64,000 nucleotides of DNA from Mobiluncus sp034180645. GTDB lineage: Bacteria; Actinomycetota; Actinomycetes; Actinomycetales; Actinomycetaceae. Shown in pieces: positions 43,463 to 51,452 of the stretch. The DNA lies in NCBI RefSeq assembly GCF_034180645.1, contig NZ_JAXFNY010000016.1, forward strand, positions 62,001 to 126,000, in the 5' to 3' direction. A program made the translations under genes and the position numbers. The notes beneath the pieces are model-generated. The model saw only the letters and a list, made by a program, of their open reading frames with translations, did no database searches and was not told the origin of the DNA. Position 1 is the first letter of the stretch. The number at the start of each line of letters is the position of its first letter.

Positions 43463-44584
43463 TCAACGCACCTGCTGACCACGACGAAACACGTGTTGAA
43501 CCTGCAGGGCACTCAACTCGACTACCAAGTCCGCGTAGGCCCCCGGTACCAACACTCCAATGTCTGTCCGACCCAGCAAAGCCGCAGGTCGAGCCGTAGC
43601 GGCATGAAGCGCCAACCAAATATCCACTCCTGCGGTATAAGTTGCAAAACGTATCGCCCGGGACAGGGTCAGGGTGGAGCCGGCAATGGATCCGTTGGAT
43701 TTTAAACGTGCTACCGCGTCACGAACTTCAACCTCGAGGGGCCCCAACAGATAATCTCCGTCCGGCGAGCCCGCGGCCGCCATCGCATCAGTAACCAAGA
43801 CTGTGTCCCGCCCTTTGGCATCAAACACGAACTTCACGGTGGCCGGGTGGGAATGTACGCCGTCAGCGATGATTTCTACCGGCAATCCCGGCGTTTCCAA
43901 GGCGGCCACGATGGGCCCAGGCTGGCGGTGATGAATCGGTTTCATCGCGTTGAACAGGTGGGTGACATTTTGCGCCCCATTGGCCAGTGCGGCTTTCATC
44001 GTGTCGTAGTCTGCGTTCATATGTCCTGGAGCGGCAATGATTCCTTGTGACACCAGCCAGCGCACGGCCTCCAACCCGCCGCGACGTTCAATAGCGAGGG
44101 TCACCATTTTCACCGGACCAGCTTGGCAGAGGCGCTGGACCTCGTCCAGAGCCGGGTCGCGCAGCAGCTTGGGGTCATGGGCTCCCTTGTATTCCTCAGC
44201 CATCCACGGGCCCTCCAAGTGGACGCCCAAAATTTCACCGGCGTCATAGAGCGGCGCCAAATCCTGAATCTGGGATTCCAAGTGGTCCAAAGTGTCCGTG
44301 ACCAGGCTGGCCATAATGGAAGTCGTACCCTCGTTACGGTGGGTGGCGATGACGGTACGGGCCGCCTCAGCCCCGTTAGTGAAAGCCTCTCCCCCGCCGC
44401 CGTGAGAATGAATATCCACGAATCCGGGGGCGAGGATAGCCGTCCCAAAATCCACATCGGCCCGGACTTGTGCGGCCGCCGGCCCGCTGAGAACCTCAGC
44501 GATACGGTCATTTTCCACCCGCACTGCCCCCGGTCCTAGGACCTGGTTACCATCGAATAACGTGTCTGCGCGATAGATTGTCAT
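43463..44584 (-). CDS. nagA: N-acetylglucosamine-6-phosphate deacetylase
   Basis: NagA removes acetate from GlcNAc-6-P. An amidohydrolase barrel with VDIHSHGGGGEAF, GVHLEGPWM (metal Glu), NVTHLFNAM and the catalytic Asp in VLVTDAMAAAGSPDG. 373 residues. APGHMNAD stands where the common motif is GHTxA, a mild variant with the His kept. It follows nanE in the operon and feeds nagB. Confidence 0.96.
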   Translation of the reverse strand: MTIYRADTLFDGNQVLGPGAVRVENDRIAEVLSGPAAAQVRADVDFGTAILAPGFVDIHSHGGGGEAFTNGAEAARTVIATHRNEGTTSIMASLVTDTLDHLESQIQDLAPLYDAGEILGVHLEGPWMAEEYKGAHDPKLLRDPALDEVQRLCQAGPVKMVTLAIERRGGLEAVRWLVSQGIIAAPGHMNADYDTMKAALANGAQNVTHLFNAMKPIHHRQPGPIVAALETPGLPVEIIADGVHSHPATVKFVFDAKGRDTVLVTDAMAAAGSPDGDYLLGPLEVEVRDAVARLKSNGSIAGSTLTLSRAIRFATYTAGVDIWLALHAATARPAALLGRTDIGVLVPGAYADLVVELSALQVQHVFRRGQQVR

Positions 44585-44686
44585 GTTGTTCCGGTTTCCT
44601 CTCAGTTTGTCCGCAAGTATTGTGAGACGTATGCTCCTGCACCAGTAGCCTTCCCCGTGAATGTAGACAGGTAGCGTCCCACGCAG

Positions 44687-45391
44687 CTAGGCTTTCGGTA
44701 GTTTGTCTACATACCATTCAGTGAGACGCCACGGGTGAGTGATGGCAGTGCCTACGCACGCCGCGTGAATCGGGTATTGGTAAACCTCAGCGAGGTCTTG
44801 GGGGCTGTGAATCCGGCCTTCCACCACGATTGGGGCGTGGACTGACTGGCAGACTGCCGCAATGAAATCGAAGTCGGGTCCCGCAGTCGCGGCGCGGGCA
44901 TATTGGTATCCGGGAGTATAGCCGGACAGGGTGGTGCCGATGAAGTCCGCTCCGGCCTGTTCGGCTGCTTTCGCGTCCTCAACGGAAGCGCAGTCAGCCA
45001 TGATTGCCACCCCGGGAAATTCCTCGTGCATCGCACTCACCGCATCTGCGAAAGTCTCGCCTTCCCCCCGTTCACGCAAAGTGGCATCGATAGCGATGAC
45101 ATCCGCGCCGCTCAAGGCACAGGCACGTGCGTGAGCAATCGAGGGCGTAATGTAAACGCCCTCGTGACCAAACTTAATGAGTCCAATCAGGGGAACTTCC
45201 ACCGTCTGACGGCACGCCACGATGTCCGCTATCCCCTGGACGCGCACCGCGGCAGCTCCTCCCGACACAACTGACTGTGCCACCGCGGCGGTGATATCAG
45301 ACCGCCGCATCGGCTCTCCCGGATATGCCTGACAGCTGACAATTAGCCGCCCCTTAATGGCATCAATCACCGCTTGACGTTGTGCATTCAT
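44687..45391 (-). CDS. nanE: N-acetylmannosamine-6-phosphate 2-epimerase
   Basis: NanE converts ManNAc-6-P to GlcNAc-6-P. The TIM barrel shows LIVSCQAYPGEPMR, LIKFGHEGVYITPS (catalytic Lys), DVIAIDATLRERG, and the acid Glu in PIVVEGRIHSPQDLAEVY. Length 234 is typical. Lies between nanK and nagA, exactly the pathway order. Confidence 0.96.
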   Translation of the reverse strand: MNAQRQAVIDAIKGRLIVSCQAYPGEPMRRSDITAAVAQSVVSGGAAAVRVQGIADIVACRQTVEVPLIGLIKFGHEGVYITPSIAHARACALSGADVIAIDATLRERGEGETFADAVSAMHEEFPGVAIMADCASVEDAKAAEQAGADFIGTTLSGYTPGYQYARAATAGPDFDFIAAVCQSVHAPIVVEGRIHSPQDLAEVYQYPIHAACVGTAITHPWRLTEWYVDKLPKA

Positions 45392-45437
45392 CTATTTCCC
45401 CTTCCGTAGTTGGCGCGCAGTCTCGCGCCGGGTTCGT

Positions 45438-46379
45438 TCAGCCATCCACCCGGTTCCAAATCTTTTTCGCGGCCCCCACCAGGGCAGCCGCATTGCCCAA
45501 AGTCGCTTTCACCAGCGGCACCTCGCGAAGAATGTTCACCAACTGTTCCTGGTAAGCCGCCCGGAGGGGTTTCCACCAGATGTCCGTGCTGTTAGCCAGG
45601 CCTCCCCCGACAATCATGACTTCCGGGTCAACCGTATTGACGATAGATCCCAGAGCGCGCCCGGTTTCCGCGGCTACTTCCGTATAAATGCGTGCAGCCA
45701 GCGCATCCCCTGACAGGGCGCGTTTTTCCAGTTCATGAGCGCCACCGACGGCCGGGTCTCCACCGTTTTCCAAGTACCAGGCGTACAGCCCCGGTCCCGA
45801 TGCCACGGTTTCCAGATGTGGCACGCCGCGTCCACACGTGCAGGCCCGTTTGGTAGGCAGCAAAGTTGGTAGGTGTCCGAAATCGCCGGCGGTTCCATGC
45901 GGACCGACCAGGATTTCCCCGTTAATCATGAGGGCTCCGCCGATACCGGTCCCCAGGGCCATCATGGCAACGTAGTTTTTCCCGGCTCCCGCACCTTTCC
46001 AGGCTTCTCCACGCAGATGAGCATTAACATCGTTTTCCAAAGTGACGGGCAGATTCACCGCTGATTCCACCAGCGATACGACCTCGGTACCGGCCCAGCC
46101 CCGAATCGCATCAGTGGAGGCAATAATCCGCTGCCCCGCCAGGTCGACTACCCCGGCTGATCCAATCCCGACACCCACAATCCGGTCGATGCCGTCCTTG
46201 TGAGCCTGCGAGCGGACCTCACCCACCAAGGCGTTAATCGCTCCGACCACGGCCGCACCGCCCTCGTGAGCAGGCGTGTCCACCCGGCAAGGTAGGCTCA
46301 GATTGCCATCCAAATCCGCCAGGGCGGCAGCAATTTTCGTGCCGCCGAGGTCTATAGCGATGACGTAATCCGTGGTCAT
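45438..46379 (-). CDS. nanK: ROK-family kinase, probable N-acetylmannosamine kinase
   Basis: It would phosphorylate ManNAc to ManNAc-6-P. The phosphate-binding loop IAIDLGGTKIAAAL and GVGIGSAGVVDLAGQ, ENDVNAHLRGEAWKGAG and ALGTGIGGALMINGEILVG are ROK signatures. The ROK zinc motif CxCGxxGCxE appears as ACTCGRGVPHLE, with the third Cys replaced by His and one residue inserted. Position between nanA and nanE sets the substrate; glucokinase activity is an alternative. Confidence 0.9.
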   Translation of the reverse strand: MTTDYVIAIDLGGTKIAAALADLDGNLSLPCRVDTPAHEGGAAVVGAINALVGEVRSQAHKDGIDRIVGVGIGSAGVVDLAGQRIIASTDAIRGWAGTEVVSLVESAVNLPVTLENDVNAHLRGEAWKGAGAGKNYVAMMALGTGIGGALMINGEILVGPHGTAGDFGHLPTLLPTKRACTCGRGVPHLETVASGPGLYAWYLENGGDPAVGGAHELEKRALSGDALAARIYTEVAAETGRALGSIVNTVDPEVMIVGGGLANSTDIWWKPLRAAYQEQLVNILREVPLVKATLGNAAALVGAAKKIWNRVDG

Positions 46380-46389
46380 AGCCGGGTTC

Positions 46390-47301
46390 CTACAACAATC
46401 CGACTTTTTGCAGGACGCCGCGTACGTGCTCTACGTTTTCTCCGCTCAAAGCCGCCACGGGACGAGGCATTTCGTTAGACTCAAATACCCCCAGCAGCTG
46501 CAAGGCAGTCTTAAACGCACCGATTCCGGCACCGAAGCCCTGCACGTCTTTGACCTGGACAATCGTCATCAAATCTGCCAGCCGGTCCTGTTCCTTGCGG
46601 ACAGTCTCCCAATCCTTAGCGAGGGCGGCTTTCCACTGGCGAACGTAGCCGTCCGGATCGACGTTGCCCAAGCCGGGCACACAGCCGTCCGCACCGGACA
46701 GATACGCCCCGTCCACCACGACCTCGTGACCGGTAAGCAGTTGCAGCGGGTGTCCCGCCTCGGCGTTCAACCGAGAGAGGAAACGGAAGCCGACATCATC
46801 GCCAGAAGAATCCTTAACCCCGCTGAGAACCCCGGCTTTACCCAGGTCCATCACCAGGTCATTGGGCAACTTCCAATGGACACATGCGGGAATGTCGTAT
46901 GCCCAAATGGGCAGATCCGTGCTTTCTCGCAAGATTTCGAAGTGCCGCCGAATCTCCCGAACCCCTTGCAGGGCATAGAACGGGGCGGTAGCGACCACTG
47001 CATCTACCCCGATGTCTTCGGCTTGGCGAATGTGCTCCACGACCCGTTCCGTCTCCGTGCTGATAACCCCCGCCATAATGGGGACGCGACCAGCCACGAT
47101 ACGTTTGGATTCAGAGAGGATTTGCCCACGGCGTTCATCAGTGGAAAACGCCACTTCTCCCGACGATCCCAGGACAAACAAGCCATCGATACCGGCTGCA
47201 ATCTGGCGGTTAATGTGCCGTTCCAACGAATGCACATCGAGTTCGCCGCCCTTTAACGGGACGGTTAGGGGCGGGACAATGCCGCTAATTTTTTTTGACA
47301 T
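46390..47301 (-). CDS. nanA: N-acetylneuraminate lyase (DHDPS/NAL family)
   Basis: Class I aldolase splitting sialic acid into ManNAc and pyruvate. GIVPPLTVPL at the start, FVLGSSGEVAFST (the GxxGE loop), Tyr in IWAYDIPA and Schiff-base Lys in GVKDSSGD are present. The family also includes dihydrodipicolinate synthase and other aldolases; the nanK-nanE-nagA-nagB neighbours make sialate the best substrate. Residue-level sialate specificity cannot be confirmed by eye. Confidence 0.9.
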   Translation of the reverse strand: MSKKISGIVPPLTVPLKGGELDVHSLERHINRQIAAGIDGLFVLGSSGEVAFSTDERRGQILSESKRIVAGRVPIMAGVISTETERVVEHIRQAEDIGVDAVVATAPFYALQGVREIRRHFEILRESTDLPIWAYDIPACVHWKLPNDLVMDLGKAGVLSGVKDSSGDDVGFRFLSRLNAEAGHPLQLLTGHEVVVDGAYLSGADGCVPGLGNVDPDGYVRQWKAALAKDWETVRKEQDRLADLMTIVQVKDVQGFGAGIGAFKTALQLLGVFESNEMPRPVAALSGENVEHVRGVLQKVGLL

Positions 47302-47338
47302 ACCTCATTCTCCTCTGTTTTGGTCCGGCTGCCAGTGC

Positions 47339-48193
47339 TTAATCCAACTGCGGATGCAGCAGGGATGGCGCGGCCCCCAAGAGCTTGCGAGTATAGGGGT
47401 CCGATGGGTGGTTCAGAAGGGTGTCTGCGTCGCCTTCCTCAACCACCTTGCCCGCGTTCATTACGGCGATACGGTCCGAAATGTAGCGCACAGTCTGAAT
47501 GTCGTGCGAAATAAACACCATCGCTAACCCAAGTTCTTTCTTAAGGTCAGACAGCAAGTTCAGAATCTGGGCACGCACGGAAACATCAAGGGCAGACGTG
47601 GGCTCGTCAGCGATGATGGCTTTCGGGTGCAGGGACAGGGCACGGGCAATAGCCACACGCTGCCGCTGCCCCCCGGAAAGCTGACCGGGCAGGGCGTTGA
47701 GAGCTGACAGCGGCAAACCTACCAGCCCCAGCAATTCCCGCACCCGTTTGTCCCGAGTTTCTTCGGTGCCAATCTTATGGACACGCAGCGGATCAGCTAG
47801 CTGATCCTGCACTGTCATTCGCGGATTCAAGGCGGTTGCAGGGTCTTGGAACACCACGGACACGACGGAACCAATGTGGCGCCGTTGAGCGGCGCTGCGC
47901 TTGGTAACGTCCTTGCCCATAAAGAAAACCTGGCCCTTCGTCGCCACCTGCAGCCCGCACATGACGTTGGCGGTAGTGGATTTACCACAACCGGATTCGC
48001 CGACAATACCCAACACCTTGCCGGGCATAATCTTCATGTCCACTCCCTGCACCGCGTGGACGTGGTTGGGACGGAAGAGTGAACCGGTCCGGGCTTTGAA
48101 CGTCACTTCAACGTTTTTCAGTTCGATGATGGGGGTGTCCGGGTCAGAAATCAGGCTCTGAGCATCTGTTTCAGCAGGTATAGCCTCACTCAT
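47339..48193 (-). CDS. Oligopeptide/sialate-type ABC transporter ATPase (OppF-like)
   Basis: OppF-class ATPase with Walker A GIVGESGCGKSTT, signature LSGGQRQRVAIARAL, Walker B IIADEPTSALD and the H-loop region ISHDIQTVRYISD. It ends in the DPYTRKLLGAAP tail typical of this class. It overlaps the preceding permease-ATPase gene by four bases. With nan genes directly behind, it most likely powers sialic acid import. Confidence 0.93.
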   Translation of the reverse strand: MSEAIPAETDAQSLISDPDTPIIELKNVEVTFKARTGSLFRPNHVHAVQGVDMKIMPGKVLGIVGESGCGKSTTANVMCGLQVATKGQVFFMGKDVTKRSAAQRRHIGSVVSVVFQDPATALNPRMTVQDQLADPLRVHKIGTEETRDKRVRELLGLVGLPLSALNALPGQLSGGQRQRVAIARALSLHPKAIIADEPTSALDVSVRAQILNLLSDLKKELGLAMVFISHDIQTVRYISDRIAVMNAGKVVEEGDADTLLNHPSDPYTRKLLGAAPSLLHPQLD

Positions 48194-50286
48194 GATTGTT
48201 CCTCCTTTCCATTCGGAACATATCGGGGTGCACGCTGATAGACCCCTTCCTTATTGGGAAGGGCGGCATAGACGTGCTCGGGACCGACCATCTCGAACTC
48301 CAGCGGGATGTCCGCGCCGTAATCGGGGTGCGAGGAACGCGGCGTGAACCGGTCGCCCACCGTAAAGTCCTGTGGGGAAGGAACAGCTCCCGGAACCTGG
48401 TGCAGACGCCCCGAACCGGATTCGATAGAGAGCACCGCACCCAACAGGCCGCGAGTGTACTCGTGAGTCGGATTCTCCAGCAGCTCGACGGTCGGAGCCT
48501 GCTCCACCACCTGACCGGCATACATGACGGTAATCTTGTGGGCGACTTCGGCCACCAAAGCCAAATCGTGAGACACGAAGATCATGGCGAATCCCAGTTT
48601 GTCTCGCAGTTCATTCAGCAGGGAAATGACTTGCTTTTGCACAGTCACGTCCAGTGCCGTGGTGGGCTCGTCCGCGATAACCAGCTGGGGGTCACGAGTC
48701 AGAGCCATCGCAATCAGAACGCGCTGGCGTTGCCCACCGGAAAGTTCGTGCGGGTAAGAATCCAAAGTTCGTTTCGGATCCAAACCCACCAATTCCAACA
48801 GTTCCTCGGCGCTGCGGGTGCCGCCGCGTTTGGTCAGCTGCTTCATTTGTGACCGGATGAGCATCGCCGGGTTCAATGAGGACAGGGCATCTTGGTAAAT
48901 CATGGCCATTTCGTGACCCAGCAGGGCGTGACGTTCCTTCCGTGTCATCTTGAACAGGTCTTTGCCCTGGTAGAACGCTTCGCCGGAGATTTCTGCCCGC
49001 GGGTCAATGAGGCCCATAATCGTCAGGGCGGTAATCGATTTGCCGCAGCCGGATTCCCCGACCAGGCCCATCGTTTCTCCCGGCCGTACGGCGAAAGATA
49101 CGTGGTCGACCACGTTCACGTCGCCGTGGCGCGGGAACTTGATGCACAAATCTTTCACTTCCAGCAGCGGTTCACCGGTGAAGTTGTCCTGCATGCGGTC
49201 TTGGCGCTTATGTTCGACTTCGCGCAGCGCATCGAGACGGGCACGCAATGATTCGGCCTGTTCTCGGTAAGCACGGCGCGGGTCGAGCAGGAGGGCATCG
49301 GCTTCGCGGTCGGCGGTGTTTTGTTCGACCTTTACCGGAGCTGAAGCCGGGGCTGCCACCATTGCGTCCGTGATGCCTTCTGAGAGAATGTTCAAGCACA
49401 GCACGGTAATCATGATGAGCAAGCCGGGGAACAGCGCGGTCCACCAGGCGCCATGGTTGATGGAGCCGTTCGTGGAGGCATCAGACAAGACGTTACCCCA
49501 GGTGGGAACTAAGCTAGACTTCAAGCCGGTGCCGATGAAGGTCAGGGAGGCTTCTAGGATGATAGCGTCTGCCACCAGCACCGTGGCAAAAACCAGGACC
49601 GGAGCCGCGGTGTTGCGCACCACGTGCTTTGTCAAAATCCAGGGAGCTCTAGCGCCGGAAACAATCACAGCCCGCACGTAATCTTCACCGTAAGCGGACA
49701 TGACGTTAGCACGCACAATTCGAGCTAGCTGTGGAATATAAACGAAAGCAATTGCGATAATGATGACTGTAACCAAGCCGACTCTATTGCCGGGAGGAAA
49801 TATCCCGCTAAAGACCAGAACCATAACCGCCGCCATAGCGATGCCGGGAACAGCCATGATAATGTCCATGATGCGCATGATGACTTCCGAAATCCATTTG
49901 CGAACCACGGCCGCAACCGAACCGATAATGGTTCCGATGACCAGGGCGATAAAGGTCGCAGACAAGCCGATAATCATGGAGTATTTCCCGCCCAACAGCA
50001 GCCGGGACAATACATCGCGTCCCGCCGAATCGGTGCCGAACAGGTGAATCATACTGGGAGCTGATTCCTTGCTGCGCGTTGCCTTCACCGCCGCAGCCAT
50101 CGCATCGGTATCGACGAAACTGGCGGAGTAGGGAGCCAACAGCGGAGCCACGGCCGAGATAAGCGCCAGTATCAGCAGCACAATGACAGCTATCCGGGCA
50201 CTGACCGACATGTTGTTCCAACGCCGGAAACGAATCTTTTTCCCTGATTCGACCGCGGTAACAAGTTTCTTTGTTTGACTCGTCAT
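48190..50286 (-). CDS. Fused ABC permease (OppC-like) and ATPase (OppD-like)
   Basis: Residues ~1-310 are a DppC/OppC permease: HLFGTDSAGRDVLSRLLLGG, several membrane helices and the EAA-like GARAPWILTKHVVRN loop. Residues ~310-375 are a charged linker with coiled-coil character. From ~377 an OppD ATPase follows: GLVGESGCGKSITALT, LSGGQRQRVLIAMAL, VIADEPTTALDVTV. The frame is continuous. Fusion of permease and ATPase is unusual; a fused subunit is also recalled from the Haemophilus Sat sialate transporter (from memory, not verified). Overlaps oppF by four bases. Confidence 0.92.
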   Translation of the reverse strand: MTSQTKKLVTAVESGKKIRFRRWNNMSVSARIAVIVLLILALISAVAPLLAPYSASFVDTDAMAAAVKATRSKESAPSMIHLFGTDSAGRDVLSRLLLGGKYSMIIGLSATFIALVIGTIIGSVAAVVRKWISEVIMRIMDIIMAVPGIAMAAVMVLVFSGIFPPGNRVGLVTVIIIAIAFVYIPQLARIVRANVMSAYGEDYVRAVIVSGARAPWILTKHVVRNTAAPVLVFATVLVADAIILEASLTFIGTGLKSSLVPTWGNVLSDASTNGSINHGAWWTALFPGLLIMITVLCLNILSEGITDAMVAAPASAPVKVEQNTADREADALLLDPRRAYREQAESLRARLDALREVEHKRQDRMQDNFTGEPLLEVKDLCIKFPRHGDVNVVDHVSFAVRPGETMGLVGESGCGKSITALTIMGLIDPRAEISGEAFYQGKDLFKMTRKERHALLGHEMAMIYQDALSSLNPAMLIRSQMKQLTKRGGTRSAEELLELVGLDPKRTLDSYPHELSGGQRQRVLIAMALTRDPQLVIADEPTTALDVTVQKQVISLLNELRDKLGFAMIFVSHDLALVAEVAHKITVMYAGQVVEQAPTVELLENPTHEYTRGLLGAVLSIESGSGRLHQVPGAVPSPQDFTVGDRFTPRSSHPDYGADIPLEFEMVGPEHVYAALPNKEGVYQRAPRYVPNGKEEQS

Positions 50287-50290
50287 AGCA

Positions 50291-51286
50291 CTACACCGAC
50301 CTAATCCGGGGGTTAATCAACAGGTAGAGCATGTCCACAATGATGTTGACCACAATGAACGCCAAAGCTACCACCAGGGCCGCAGCCTGGACTATGGAAA
50401 CCTCACTCTTGGTGATGCCGTCCACGAGGACGCGACCCATGCCCCTCATGTTAAAGATGATTTCGATAACGACCGCGCCGCCCATCAGATAGCCGACCCG
50501 CAGGCCCAAGACCGTCACCGGGGTAATCAAAGCGTTACGCAAAACGTTGCGCCCGATGACGACAGGTTTCGGGATTCCAGCGCCGAGCGCGGTACGCACA
50601 TAGTCACGATCGAGTTCTTCGACCACCGAGGTTCGCACCACCCTGGTCATCTGACCGATAACGGGGGTGGCCAACGCTATTGCAGGGGGTAACATACGGG
50701 CCAACCACCCGCCAAAGTCATCAAGGAATCCCGGGACCGGCCCTGAAACTGGCAGGATTCCTTTGAAAGAACCGAGAATCCACAGCACCAGCATGGTCGC
50801 CAGCCAGAAGCTAGGAGTGCCGATAAAGATAACCGACAAAACGCGAATGACCTGGTCAGGCCAACGGTCACGATAGATAGCAGCCAAAACGCCCAGCGGG
50901 AAAGAAATCAGCACCGCGATAAACAGGCCTAGGAAAGTCAGCTGTAAAGTCACCGGCAGCGCCGGGGCAATCAGGTCAGTGACCTGGTGGGACGTGCCCA
51001 CGCCGTAAATACCAAAGTCACCGTGGCACAGAGCGACTAGGTAGTTAAAGTAGCGCACCAGCACGGGAATAGGTTTGCCAGTAGGGCTTCCGTCATCGAT
51101 GACGTATCCGTGGGAAACATTGAAAGCCTTTACTTGGCCGGGGTCTGAAGCGTTGTCACCCAAAGCCATCCAAGCAGGATCCAGAGGCGACAGCTCCATC
51201 AGGAAGAATACAAGCAGCGTGACCCCAATTGCCATAATTGGCAAGGCAATCAATCGCCGCCCGATGAGTCGAAGCAGGTTATTCAC
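50291..51286 (-). CDS. Oligopeptide/sialate-type ABC transporter permease (OppB-like)
   Basis: A DppB/OppB permease with N-terminal LLRLIGRRLIALPIMAIGVTLLVFFLM, FIAVLISFPLGVLAAIYRD, and the EAA-like YVRTALGAGIPKPVVIGRNVLRN loop. Six helices are expected. The ~90-residue periplasmic loop is normal for OppB. It lies 4 bp before the fused OppC-OppD gene and 166 bp after the binding protein, with a hairpin in between. Confidence 0.93.
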   Translation of the reverse strand: MNNLLRLIGRRLIALPIMAIGVTLLVFFLMELSPLDPAWMALGDNASDPGQVKAFNVSHGYVIDDGSPTGKPIPVLVRYFNYLVALCHGDFGIYGVGTSHQVTDLIAPALPVTLQLTFLGLFIAVLISFPLGVLAAIYRDRWPDQVIRVLSVIFIGTPSFWLATMLVLWILGSFKGILPVSGPVPGFLDDFGGWLARMLPPAIALATPVIGQMTRVVRTSVVEELDRDYVRTALGAGIPKPVVIGRNVLRNALITPVTVLGLRVGYLMGGAVVIEIIFNMRGMGRVLVDGITKSEVSIVQAAALVVALAFIVVNIIVDMLYLLINPRIRSV

Positions 51287-51385
51287 AAGTTTTCACTCCT
51301 TTTAGGAGTTATCGGAAAGGTTTTTTCTGGGTGGACCAAGCGTCTCGCCGTGGGTCTGTCCCGTAACTAAAGATGAGTGGCACAG

Positions 51386-51436
51386 GTTTGTCGGGAGGGC
51401 GTTCCCACGAGAGGGAAAGCATCCCTCCCGACAAAC
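51386..51436 (-). other. Stable intercistronic hairpin between the binding-protein and permease genes
   Basis: A perfect 14-bp inverted repeat (GTTTGTCGGGAGGG and complement) with a nested 5-bp hairpin (TTCCC/GGGAA) lies just after the SBP stop. No T-run follows, so it more likely protects the SBP mRNA 3' end or partly attenuates, raising SBP over permease, than fully terminates. Confidence 0.6.
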
Positions 51437-51452
51437 TCTGGGGCGGCGCGGG

